Shown here one piece after another: positions 33,501 to 41,490 of a DNA stretch of 64,000 nucleotides; the first letter of the stretch is position 1, and every line of letters begins with the position of its first letter. The position numbers and the translations under genes were made by a program. The notes below the pieces were generated by a model. The model was not told where the DNA came from and did not search any database. It was given only the letters and a program-made list of their open reading frames with translations. The stretch is from Acidobacteriota bacterium (GTDB lineage Bacteria; Acidobacteriota; Terriglobia; Bryobacterales; Bryobacteraceae), in assembly GCA_023436715.1 (NCBI GenBank), contig JAEZIJ010000187.1, positions 10,156-74,155 of the forward strand. Reading direction: 5' to 3'.

Positions 33501-34365
33501 ATTCCTGACACCGCCGCCCCAGATCCGGGTGATTGACGTCGGCGCGCGGTGTGACCCGGAGTGCCCGGAGGTCTACCTTCCGTTGGTGCGGGCGGGCTGT
33601 GCCAGCGTGCTCGGATTCGAGCCGAACCGGGCGGAGTGCGACCGGCTGAACTCCTCCGGGGAGCCCGGGCGCAGGTATCTGCCCTACGCCATTGGCGAAG
33701 GAGACCGCCGCACGCTGCGCGTCTGTGCGGATTCCCGGACGTCCTCGCTCTACGAGCCGAACGCACCCTTGCTCGCATATTTCAACAATCTTGCGGAGCC
33801 TTGCCGCGTAGTGGACCGGGTTGAGGTCCGGACGGTGGCGCTCGACGCGATCGAAGAGGCGCGGGGAGCGGACTACCTGAAGCTGGACGTTCAGGGCGCG
33901 GAGGCCGACGTGCTGCGGGGCGCGCGGAACGTATTGGAAGACGTGCTGGTGGTACACGCCGAGGTCGAATTCGTCCCGCTCTACCGGGACCAGCCGCTAT
34001 TCGGCGATATCGACGCCCTGCTGCGCGCGCACGGTTTCCTGTTCCACAAGTTTCCCGGATTCGCCAGCCGCGCCTTTCGGCCCATCGTGGTGAATGGCGA
34101 TCTCAACCGGGGGCTGAGCCAGATGCTGTGGGCCGAGGCGGTCTACGTGAAGAGCTTCCTGGCCTTCGACCGGCTCGAAGCGGCTAAGCTACTGAAACTG
34201 GCGGTGATTCTGCACGAAGTCTACGGGTCCTACGACCTGTGCGCGCTGGCGCTTCGGCACTACGATGCGCGGCTTGCGGACGCTTACGTCCAGAAACTGG
34301 TGGGCAGGCCGGAAAAAAATATTCAAGCCGGAGGCAGCCGTTCCGATACGCATTGTGAAGGCTGA
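33484..34365 (+). CDS. FkbM-family methyltransferase
   Basis: A 293-residue methyltransferase of the FkbM family. VIDVGARCDPECPEVYLPLV is motif I, LGFEPNRAECDRL the SAM ribose region, and ADYLKLDVQGAEADVLRGA the FkbM signature. FkbM proteins O-methylate sugars and are common in flagellin glycosylation islands. The C-terminal 70 residues are an extra helical extension. The flagellin promoter candidate (34323-34349) lies inside the last 15 codons. It overlaps the preceding methyltransferase by 17 bases. Confidence 0.85.
   Translation: MFGILEFLTPPPQIRVIDVGARCDPECPEVYLPLVRAGCASVLGFEPNRAECDRLNSSGEPGRRYLPYAIGEGDRRTLRVCADSRTSSLYEPNAPLLAYFNNLAEPCRVVDRVEVRTVALDAIEEARGADYLKLDVQGAEADVLRGARNVLEDVLVVHAEVEFVPLYRDQPLFGDIDALLRAHGFLFHKFPGFASRAFRPIVVNGDLNRGLSQMLWAEAVYVKSFLAFDRLEAAKLLKLAVILHEVYGSYDLCALALRHYDARLADAYVQKLVGRPEKNIQAGGSRSDTHCEG
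34323..34349 (+). promoter_or_regulatory. candidate sigma-28 (FliA) promoter of the flagellin gene
   Basis: tcaagccg (34323-34330), 11 bases, then tccgatac (34342-34349). The E. coli sigma-28 consensus is TAAAGTTT-N11-GCCGATAA. Spacing is exact and the CCGATA core of the -10 is kept; the -35 matches 4 of 8. The predicted transcript would start near 34356 and carry a leader of about 63 bases. It lies within the 3' end of the FkbM-type gene. Confidence 0.6.
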
Positions 34366-34373
34366 GAAGCCGA

Positions 34374-34409
34374 CCCCGGCAGGATGCCGGGGCACCTTAA
34401 AAAACAGGA
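34374..34409 (+). promoter_or_regulatory. candidate CsrA-binding flagellin leader (two GGA sites)
   Basis: An 8-base-pair hairpin, ccccggca (34374-34381) with tgccgggg (34385-34392), displays gga (34382-34384) as its loop. A second site, acaggatgt, has gga at 34407-34409, where it is also the ribosome binding site 9 bases before the flagellin ATG. A GGA in a hairpin loop plus a GGA over the ribosome binding site is the arrangement CsrA uses to repress hag in Bacillus. CsrA and FliW are encoded upstream. The hairpin could also be an ordinary 3' structure of the FkbM gene or a dispersed repeat. Confidence 0.55.
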
Positions 34410-34418
34410 TGTGACCTC

Positions 34419-35930
34419 ATGTCGTTCTCAATCGTTACCAATGTCGCCTCGATGATTGCGCAGGAAAATCTTCGGGTGAACAACGAATTCCAGGCGAGGA
34501 CCATCAACCGCCTGACGTCCGGCTACCGCATCAACGCATCGGGCGACGACGCCGCCGGCCTGGCGGTTGCCAACAAGTTCCGCAGCGACATCGCCGAACT
34601 GGTGCAGGGCGTTCGCAACGCCAATGACGGCATCAGCACGCTTCAGATCGTCGATGGCGGGTTGAACAATATCTCCAAGATCATGGACCGGCTGAAGACG
34701 CTGGCCACGCAATCCGGCTCGACGACTTTCACCGGCAACCGCACAACGCTGAACAACGAGTACCAGGCGCTGCTGTCGGAAATCAACCGGCAGGCGTCCA
34801 ACATCGGCCTGGTGTCCGGCGGGACGAACAACTCGCTGATCGAGGTCTACATCGGCGGCGGCAGCACGGCGGCGAACGCGAAGGTGCAGGTTGACCTGAG
34901 CGGGACGTCGAACCGCGTGGATTCGACCTCGCTCGGTATCGGCGCGACCAGCATCTCCGGCGGCGGCACGACCGTTGGGGGCCGCGATCTGAACAACAGC
35001 GCCAACAAGTTCCTGACGGGGGCGGGCGTGGAGCAGGTGTTCACGTTCGCGCTGTACGATTCAAACGCGGCGGCGACCACGAGCGTTGCGGTCACCGTCA
35101 CCGGCGGCACCGACGGAGTTGCGGGCGCGGTCGTGCTGAGCCAGCTCAACTCGGGCCTGGCGAGCTACGGTATTTCAGCGGTCGCGGACAAGGACGGCTC
35201 TCTGGCCTTCGGCGGAACGCGCGCATTCTCGGTGAGCGTGGGCGCGCCCACGGCGGCCGGCACGGACGGCATCAATGCGGGCAGCAATGCCGTGGCGGAC
35301 AACTCCGGCATGTACCGCATGGCCAGCGCCGTGATGAGCGCGGTTACCGCCGCGTCCTCGGCTGAAACGCTGACCTTCCAGAACGCGAGCGGGTCGGCGA
35401 CCGTCACCCTGAGCGAAACGACGGGCGACACGGTGGCACACGCCGTGGCCGCAATCAACGCCGCCACAGCTTCGCTCGGCATCTACGCCCTGGAATCCTA
35501 CGCGACCGGCAACGGGCTTGCGATCCAAAGCTCCAGCAGCTTCACCGTGACCTCGTACAGCGGAGAAGCGAGCAACGGTCTGTTCGCCACCAGCGGCTTG
35601 AACAAGGCCACCATTACAAATCCGGACTCCACGGCAACCACCACCGGAAACGCCCTGGCGGCCATCGCGGCGTTGACGTCCGCGGTTAGCAACCTGGGCA
35701 TGGTGCAGGGCAAAGTCGGAACCGGGCAGAACAAGTTGCAGTATGCCATCAACCTGGCCCAGTCGCAGATCAGCAGTTTCTCGGCCGCCGAATCGCGCAT
35801 CCGCGATGCAGACGTCGCGGCCGAAGCGGCGAACCTGACCAAGGCGCAGGTGATGCAGCAGGCATCGCTGGCAGCCATGGCCCAGGCCAACTCGGCGCCC
35901 CAGGCTGTGCTGGCCCTCCTCAGGGGCTAA
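34419..35930 (+). CDS. fliC: flagellin
   Basis: A 503-residue flagellin, the filament subunit, exported by the flagellar type III system. The conserved N-terminal D0/D1 region (QARTINRLTSGYRINASGDD, ANDGISTLQIVDGGLNNISK) and the C-terminal D1/D0 region (SRIRDADVAAEAANLTKAQV, ending ALLRG) frame a long variable centre (about residues 130-425) rich in Ser, Thr, Gly and Ala. The centre offers many possible O-glycosylation sites. It follows six genes of glycosyltransferase or methyltransferase type and is preceded by a sigma-28-like promoter and CsrA-type sites. It is the only flagellin in the window. Confidence 0.95.
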   Translation: MSFSIVTNVASMIAQENLRVNNEFQARTINRLTSGYRINASGDDAAGLAVANKFRSDIAELVQGVRNANDGISTLQIVDGGLNNISKIMDRLKTLATQSGSTTFTGNRTTLNNEYQALLSEINRQASNIGLVSGGTNNSLIEVYIGGGSTAANAKVQVDLSGTSNRVDSTSLGIGATSISGGGTTVGGRDLNNSANKFLTGAGVEQVFTFALYDSNAAATTSVAVTVTGGTDGVAGAVVLSQLNSGLASYGISAVADKDGSLAFGGTRAFSVSVGAPTAAGTDGINAGSNAVADNSGMYRMASAVMSAVTAASSAETLTFQNASGSATVTLSETTGDTVAHAVAAINAATASLGIYALESYATGNGLAIQSSSSFTVTSYSGEASNGLFATSGLNKATITNPDSTATTTGNALAAIAALTSAVSNLGMVQGKVGTGQNKLQYAINLAQSQISSFSAAESRIRDADVAAEAANLTKAQVMQQASLAAMAQANSAPQAVLALLRG

Positions 35931-35967
35931 TCCGATTGTTCGTAGCGTAAAAGCTACTTAACCCCGT

Positions 35968-35998
35968 GGCCGGGAGGCGCGACACGCGCTTTCCGGCC
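35968..35998 (+). terminator. strong hairpin between flagellin and fliD
   Basis: A 14-base-pair RNA stem with three-base loop aca; the left arm is 35968-35981, the right arm 35985-35998, with only two wobble pairs. There is no T-run after it, so it is not a classical intrinsic terminator. It probably stabilises the flagellin mRNA 3' end or lowers read-through into fliD. Confidence 0.55.
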
Positions 35999-36024
35999 GC
36001 GGCTGTTTCGTTAAGGGAGCGACA

Positions 36025-37356
36025 ATGGCCAATAACACGATCTTCTCCGGTTCCAGCCGGTACTCCTCGGATTTCACAGCAATCATCGACCGGGCGGTAG
36101 CCATTGCGTCCCTGCCCCTGACGCAACTGAAGGGCATGAAGCAGAGGCTCCAGGACCAGTCGAGCGCGATCGAGTCGCTGAATTCGAAAGTCACGGCCGT
36201 GCAGAACGCAATCTCGAGCCTGAACAACGCGGCCGGCCTCGATTCGTTTTCGACCTCCGTTTCAAACGGCTCAGTGCTGAGCGCGTCCGTCGGCTCGGGA
36301 GCTTTCAACGGCTCCTATACCATTGAGGTGACGAGTCTGGGCGCGTACAGCACCGCGATGAGCAAGGACGGGCTCGTAAAGGTCGCGGACCCCGCCAAAG
36401 AAAGCATAAGCGCGAGTCCCAATCCGTCCTACACGTTGAACGGAACCACAATCACGCCGGCGTCGAATACGCTGAACTCCCTGGCCGCGGCCATCAACGA
36501 CGCGGGGCTCGACGTACAAGCCACGGTGGTCAATATCGGGTCCGGCTCCGCGCCGGATTACCGGCTTGCGCTTCAGAGCACAAAGCTGGGGGCGGTCGCG
36601 ATGCAGTTGAATGACGGAACCGCGGACCTGTTCTCTACGGATCCTCCAAACGGCTCCAAGGCGACTTACAAAATCAACGGCGTCGATGCTCTGCCGAGCG
36701 ACTCGCGCACCATCACCGTTGGTCCGGGCATCACGGCGAACCTGTCCGGCGAGGGCAAGGCTACGGTGACAGTCAGCCGCTCCACAGCCGCGATTACGAA
36801 CGCAATCACATCGCTTGTGAACTCCTACAACGCGGCGGTGAGCGAACTCGACAAGCACCGCGGCATCAATGGTGGCGCGCTTACGGGACAGGGTCTGGTT
36901 GCCGCGATTTCGGAATCGCTCCGGTCGGTAGGCCAATTCGCCGCCGGAGAGGGCGAGATCACCTCGCTCACCGACCTTGGAGTCAACTTCGATCAGGAGG
37001 GCAGAATGTCGTTCGACACGGCCACGTTCGCCAGCGCGACCAGCGGCAAGTTCGACCAGTTGCTCTCGTTTCTGGGGCGCTCGACCAGCGGCGGATTCCT
37101 CAAAGCCGCCACAGGGATTCTCGACGGGCTCGAGAACGCCACGGACGGACTCATCACTACGGCGGCGAATTCCGTTGCAATGGAGATCGCGGCCGAGGGA
37201 GACCGCATCGCGGAGAACGAACTTCGTATCGACAACCTGCGCCAAAGCCTCACCGAGCAGATGGCGGCCGCGGACGCGCTCATCGCGTCTCTCGAGCAGC
37301 AGGCGAATTACATCACCCAGATGTTCGAGTCGATGCGGATGAATTCGAAGGGTTAA
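36025..37356 (+). CDS. fliD: flagellar hook-associated protein 2 (filament cap) FliD
   Basis: A 443-residue FliD, the cap under which flagellin subunits fold. It has the N-terminal FliD_N pattern (SSDFTAIIDRAVAIASLPLT), a central TLNSLAAAINDAGLDVQATV segment typical of the FliD core, and a C-terminal coiled coil (about 385-435, RIDNLRQSLTEQMAAADALI) ending in QMFESMRM. A GGGAG ribosome binding site precedes the ATG. It follows flagellin by 94 bases, and a small gene starts 2 bases after its stop. Confidence 0.92.
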   Translation: MANNTIFSGSSRYSSDFTAIIDRAVAIASLPLTQLKGMKQRLQDQSSAIESLNSKVTAVQNAISSLNNAAGLDSFSTSVSNGSVLSASVGSGAFNGSYTIEVTSLGAYSTAMSKDGLVKVADPAKESISASPNPSYTLNGTTITPASNTLNSLAAAINDAGLDVQATVVNIGSGSAPDYRLALQSTKLGAVAMQLNDGTADLFSTDPPNGSKATYKINGVDALPSDSRTITVGPGITANLSGEGKATVTVSRSTAAITNAITSLVNSYNAAVSELDKHRGINGGALTGQGLVAAISESLRSVGQFAAGEGEITSLTDLGVNFDQEGRMSFDTATFASATSGKFDQLLSFLGRSTSGGFLKAATGILDGLENATDGLITTAANSVAMEIAAEGDRIAENELRIDNLRQSLTEQMAAADALIASLEQQANYITQMFESMRMNSKG

Positions 37357-37358
37357 CC

Positions 37359-37628
37359 GTGGACACCAACAGAGCACTAAGGGATGAGTTCCGGCGCGCG
37401 GTCTCGGCAGGGCTGTATTCGAAGGCTCAGGCGCTGATCGCCGAGTATTGCCGTGGTCTGGCGAGTGGCCCGGCGCTCAGTGAAGCCGCGGAACTGATCG
37501 AGTGGGCCCGAAGGACAACGCTCGCGGCTCGCGCCGCGGCCGCCGCACAGCTTGCTTCCCTGCCCGCCAACATGCCGGGCTATCGCGCCCAGACGCCGGC
37601 GCGGCACACGTGGGAAATCGAGGGCTGA
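37359..37628 (+). CDS. small protein in the FliS/FliT position, unknown function
   Basis: An 89-residue protein with a GTG start, 2 bases after fliD. It is predicted all-helical (RRAVSAGLYSKAQALIAEYC; EAAELIEWARRTTLAARAAA) with a polar tail. In many genomes fliS and fliT, helical export chaperones for flagellin and FliD, follow fliD. This protein lacks clear FliS or FliT sequence signatures, so a chaperone role is inferred from position and helical content only. Confidence 0.65.
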   Translation: MDTNRALRDEFRRAVSAGLYSKAQALIAEYCRGLASGPALSEAAELIEWARRTTLAARAAAAAQLASLPANMPGYRAQTPARHTWEIEG

Positions 37629-37631
37629 CCG

Positions 37632-38009
37632 CTACTGGTGCGCCGAGTAGGGCGGCTGCGGCGGATTCAGCTTGACCTCTATCGTTTTCTCTTCCTCGCT
37701 GACTTCGAAAGTCTTCCCAAACGTCTGGTAGCCCTTCGCAATCACCTGGATGAGGATTTTTCCCTGAGGAATGGTCGGGACCTTGGCCACGCCTTCCTGG
37801 TTGGTGCGCATCTCCCACTTGGTGATTACGTTCTTGCCGAACTTCACAATCGATCGGCCTTCCACGAACCGTACCACGACGCTGGCGCGTTCGACAGGTT
37901 TGTCGTTGAGGTTCTTGACCTCGACGCGAAGCCTGGTCATGGGAGTTTCGGCGCGCACGGGCAGCAGCAATGCACAAAAGACAGCGGCTAATAGTGCAAG
38001 ACTTCGCAT
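37632..38009 (-). CDS. secreted carboxypeptidase-regulatory-like (Cna B-type) domain protein
   Basis: A 125-residue protein with a signal peptide (MRSLALLAAVFCALLLPVRA) and one beta-sandwich domain: RTNQEGVAKVPTIPQGKILI and VIAKGYQTFGKTFEVSEEE match the carboxypeptidase regulatory-like fold. Such domains usually serve binding or structural roles in the envelope. The Met at 38009 begins a clean signal peptide; the open frame further upstream lies in hpnE. It is the last gene of the trpEG-hpnE group on the minus strand, 8 bases after hpnE. Confidence 0.8.
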   Translation of the reverse strand: MRSLALLAAVFCALLLPVRAETPMTRLRVEVKNLNDKPVERASVVVRFVEGRSIVKFGKNVITKWEMRTNQEGVAKVPTIPQGKILIQVIAKGYQTFGKTFEVSEEEKTIEVKLNPPQPPYSAHQ

Positions 38010-38017
38010 ACGGACGA

Positions 38018-39301
38018 TTATCTCACGAACTTCTCTGGACGCCCGGCGGCCTGGGCGACTGCTTCGGCAGCCAGATAGCCGCTGCGAACGGCTCCTTCCA
38101 TGGTCGCCGGCAAGCCCGTGCGGGTCCAATCGCCCGCGAGGAAAAGATTGGGAATTGCGGTGCGCGCCGCGGGACGCAGCGCCTCGACCGCGGGTGTGGC
38201 TGAAAACGTGGCGCGCGCTTCCTTTATGACGTGCGCTTTTTCGAGCCGCGCCTCTTTCACGCGGGGGAAGAATTCGCCCAGTTCCCGGACGGCGAGAGCG
38301 ATTACTTCCGCGCGCGGCGTTTCCAGGAGACTGCGCGAGGCGCTCACCACAATCTGCACGTACCTGCCTTCGGATTTGTTGAACGCCCACTGGATCGTGC
38401 GGTCTAGCAGCGTTGCGTGCGGCAGGTCGAGGACCGGGCGGTCGAACCAGAGGTGGATTCCGGTGATCGGAGAGTGCCCGAAGGCGCCTGGCTCCGGCGT
38501 CAGCGCGGGGACGGCTGCGGAGAGCCGCTCGAACGGCAGCGCACAAACATAGTAATCGGCGGTGTGTAACTCACCCTTGGCAAACGCGCCCTGCGCGTCG
38601 ATGCGCTCCACGGGCGTGCGAAGGTGAACGGAAACGTTGGGAAGCTTCCCGGTGCCGTACAGACCGGTGAGCGGGACGGTGGAGAGTCCCATCTCACATG
38701 CGCCGGCGCTCGACAGGAAACCCAACCAGAACACCTGAAAACCGTGGCGCGCGGCCATGCGCTCCAGGTCTTCGTTTACGGCGCTCACCAGCACCTGCCG
38801 CCAGAATCGCTCGATGGCGCGCGGCGTTTGCCGCTTCTCTTTGAGCCAGTCGAGCATGGTGATGCGGTCGAGGTCCTTGCGGCGGGTGTGCTCGAGAAAG
38901 ATGGCAGCCAGCCCGCGCGCGACGGCGAGCTTGTCCGCGGCGCCCAGGAACTTCAGTCCGAGAAACGAGGACGAAAGGTGCAGCGGCGCCGGAAGCGCTC
39001 CGCGCCGGAGAACGGACACGCGCCCGCCCGGTTCAACGAAGTAATACTCGCGGTGGAACCGGACGCGATCCTCGACCCCGAGCCGGCGGTAGAGATCGAG
39101 CAGGTTCGTGAAACAGGCCAGCAGCACGTGCTGGCAGTTATCGATGAGCTCTGAATCGTCAGGCGCAACCGGGTACGATGTGGCGCGCCCGCCGAGGAAT
39201 CCGCGCCCTTCGTAAAGATCGACCTCGAAACCCGCACCGCCGAGCGCAGCCGCAGCCGCAAGCCCGGCCAGCCCGCCACCCGCTATGAGGACGCCAGGCA
39301 T
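38018..39301 (-). CDS. hpnE: hydroxysqualene dehydroxylase HpnE
   Basis: A 427-residue FAD-dependent amine oxidase/phytoene-desaturase-like protein. The N-terminal dinucleotide fold VLIAGGGLAGLAAAAALGGA, the acidic DLYEGRGFLGGRATS, DNCQHVLLACFTNLLDLY, VNEDLERMAARHGFQVFWLG and the C-terminal NLFLAGDWTRTGLPATMEGA are typical of HpnE. HpnE completes squalene synthesis by reducing hydroxysqualene, feeding hopanoid biosynthesis. The usual partners hpnC and hpnD are not adjacent. The start at 39301 overlaps the 3' end of the fused trpE-trpG gene by 19 bases, giving an unexpected coupling. Confidence 0.87.
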   Translation of the reverse strand: MPGVLIAGGGLAGLAAAAALGGAGFEVDLYEGRGFLGGRATSYPVAPDDSELIDNCQHVLLACFTNLLDLYRRLGVEDRVRFHREYYFVEPGGRVSVLRRGALPAPLHLSSSFLGLKFLGAADKLAVARGLAAIFLEHTRRKDLDRITMLDWLKEKRQTPRAIERFWRQVLVSAVNEDLERMAARHGFQVFWLGFLSSAGACEMGLSTVPLTGLYGTGKLPNVSVHLRTPVERIDAQGAFAKGELHTADYYVCALPFERLSAAVPALTPEPGAFGHSPITGIHLWFDRPVLDLPHATLLDRTIQWAFNKSEGRYVQIVVSASRSLLETPRAEVIALAVRELGEFFPRVKEARLEKAHVIKEARATFSATPAVEALRPAARTAIPNLFLAGDWTRTGLPATMEGAVRSGYLAAEAVAQAAGRPEKFVR

Positions 39302-41448
39302 GGCCGCACGCGCCCGTAAATCCGCACCACGTTCCGCATCAGCTTCAGCCCGCAATCGCCCTCCAGGGTCAGCATCGACTCGGGATGAAACTGCACCGCC
39401 TCCATCGGCAACTCGCGGTGGCGCACTCCCATGATGACGCCGTCCTCGGATTCCGCCGTCACTTCGAGGCAGGCCGGAAGCTTTTCCTTTTTCGCGAACA
39501 GAGAATGATAGCGCCCCACTTTGAAGCGCTCCGGCAGGCCCTCGAAAACGCCCCTGCCGTGGTTGATGACGATGCTTGGCTTTCCGTGCATCGGGTAATC
39601 GAGCACACCCAGTTCGCCGCCGAAAGCCTCCACCATCCCTTGCAGGCCGAGGCAGACGCCGAATACCGGAACGCCAACCCGGGCCGCGTGGCGCACGAGT
39701 TGCGGCACGCCGAAATCCTCCGGCCGGCCGGGACCGGGCGACACCAGGATGATGGTGGGCGCGATGCGCTCGATCAGATCGAGCGGGAAACCCGCGCGGT
39801 ACGTCACCACCTCGGCGCCGGTCTGCCTAGTGTAATCCGCAAGCGTGTGGATGAAGCAATCGTCGTTATCCACCAGCAGCAGCCGCACGCCTTCACCCTC
39901 GCGCGACGGCGCTTCCACCCGCGCCTCGGGGGCTTGCGGCCGGCCTTTCAGGGCGCGGAAGAACCCGGTCGCCTTCAAGCGCGTTTCCTGCTCTTCCAGC
40001 TCCGGTACGGAATCGTACAGGATGGTTGCGCCGACGCCGTAGGAAGCCGTGCCGCCCCGCAGGTGAATGGTGCGGATGGTGATGCCGGTGTTCATGTCGC
40101 CGTTGAGCCCGAGCATCCCGATCGCTCCGCCGTACCAGCCGCGGGCGTCCTTCTCCAGATTTTCGATTGCCTGCGCCGCGGCTCGCTTCGGCGCTCCGAT
40201 CACAGTCACGGCCCACATGTGGCTCAGGAAGGCGTCGAGCGCATCGAATCCCGGCTTGAGCGTGGCATCCACATGATCCACCGTGTGGAACAACCCGGCG
40301 TAGGATTCGATCAACCGCCGCCCAAGCACCTTGACGGAACCCGGCTCGGCAACGCGGGACTTATCGTTGCGATCCACGTCGGTACACATCGTCAGTTCGG
40401 ATTCTTCCTTGCCGGAATTCAGCAGTTCGCGGATGTTCTCCGCATCGCGCAACGGATCGCCGGTGCGGCGCGCGGTTCCGGAGATGGGGCAAGTCTCGAC
40501 GCGGCCGCCTTCGATCCGCACGAACATTTCGGGCGAGGCGCCCACAAGCTGTTCGTCCCCGAACTGAAGGAAAAACTCATATGGACTCGGGCTGTGCAGT
40601 TGCATGCTGCGGAACAGCTCGGACGGGCTTCCGGCGAAGGGCGCGCGAAACGTGCGCCGCAACACGACCTCGTAGTAGTCGCCGCGGCGCATGCCTTCGC
40701 GCACCGTCCCGACGTTGGCCATGTACTCCTGATCCGTCTGATCGCTGACGGGCGCGCTCACCGTTTCCGGCGCTTCGTGCCGCGGCACGGGTTCGCCCGT
40801 GCGCGGAAGGCCGGCGGTCGATATGCCTTCGCGCTCGAAATCGTACTCGTAGCGCTCGATCTGCTCCTTCTTGCGGTCCATGAAGTAGATGTCGTCGCAA
40901 AGGAGCAGGTGGAGATCCTTGGTGTCCGTGCGGGGCAATCGCAGTCGAATCGGGTCGAACTGGAACAGCAGGTCGTATCCGAACGCGCCCACCAGGGCCA
41001 GCCGCGTATCGTTCGCGCCGCGAAACTCTTCGGTGATGGCTCGCAAAATGGAGAAGGCCGAAGGTTGCTTGCTCCGCTCCTCCTCCGGAAACAGTTCCGG
41101 TAGCGGGCGCAGGCGCCCTTTCAGCGCGCCGTTCTCCTCTACCAGAGTTTCCCAGTGCGGATGCCCGGCCAGCACCGGCACGAGCATGCGGTTGACCAGT
41201 TCGCCGCGCCGGTTCAGCGGCCGGAATTCCATGTCACGGCCGAAAGCCACGATTTCCAGCAGCGGCCTTGTGGACGCGATATCCCACCGCGAATACCTGC
41301 CCGGATACTCGTAACCGGAGGAGAGATAGAACCCGCGCGAGGTGTCTAGCTCGCGGAGGAGATGTTTCAGTCCCTTCCGGTACGGCGCCCGTGACAGAGT
41401 GCGTGTAATGGCGATGCCGTGCGGGGTGACGTATCGAAGTTGACGCAT
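39283..41448 (-). CDS. fused anthranilate synthase TrpE-TrpG
   Basis: A 721-residue fusion. Residues about 1-510 are a chorismate-binding synthase domain (ISGTARRTGDPLRDAENIRE, ELTMCTDVDRNDKSRVAEPG, VTVIGAPKRAAAQAIENLEK, NGDMNTGITIRTIHLRGG). Residues about 525-710 are a class I glutamine amidotransferase (LVDNDDCFIHTLADY, VSPGPGRPEDFG, nucleophile Cys in FGVCLGLQGM, catalytic His and Glu in QFHPESM). It makes anthranilate from chorismate and glutamine for tryptophan. The fusion is like rhizobial TrpE(G) and differs from the usual separate genes. No other trp gene is nearby. A PhzE-like role is less likely but not excluded. Confidence 0.88.
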   Translation of the reverse strand: MRQLRYVTPHGIAITRTLSRAPYRKGLKHLLRELDTSRGFYLSSGYEYPGRYSRWDIASTRPLLEIVAFGRDMEFRPLNRRGELVNRMLVPVLAGHPHWETLVEENGALKGRLRPLPELFPEEERSKQPSAFSILRAITEEFRGANDTRLALVGAFGYDLLFQFDPIRLRLPRTDTKDLHLLLCDDIYFMDRKKEQIERYEYDFEREGISTAGLPRTGEPVPRHEAPETVSAPVSDQTDQEYMANVGTVREGMRRGDYYEVVLRRTFRAPFAGSPSELFRSMQLHSPSPYEFFLQFGDEQLVGASPEMFVRIEGGRVETCPISGTARRTGDPLRDAENIRELLNSGKEESELTMCTDVDRNDKSRVAEPGSVKVLGRRLIESYAGLFHTVDHVDATLKPGFDALDAFLSHMWAVTVIGAPKRAAAQAIENLEKDARGWYGGAIGMLGLNGDMNTGITIRTIHLRGGTASYGVGATILYDSVPELEEQETRLKATGFFRALKGRPQAPEARVEAPSREGEGVRLLLVDNDDCFIHTLADYTRQTGAEVVTYRAGFPLDLIERIAPTIILVSPGPGRPEDFGVPQLVRHAARVGVPVFGVCLGLQGMVEAFGGELGVLDYPMHGKPSIVINHGRGVFEGLPERFKVGRYHSLFAKKEKLPACLEVTAESEDGVIMGVRHRELPMEAVQFHPESMLTLEGDCGLKLMRNVVRIYGRVRPCLASS

Positions 41449-41490
41449 GCGAGTGGGATACCCGTTAGGATAACACGCACCCGCTTTGCC

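Noticed and set aside
38010..38546. Upstream extension of the carboxypeptidase-regulatory-like gene
   Set aside because: It is out of frame over hpnE, arginine-rich and low in complexity; the Met at 38009 starts a normal signal peptide.
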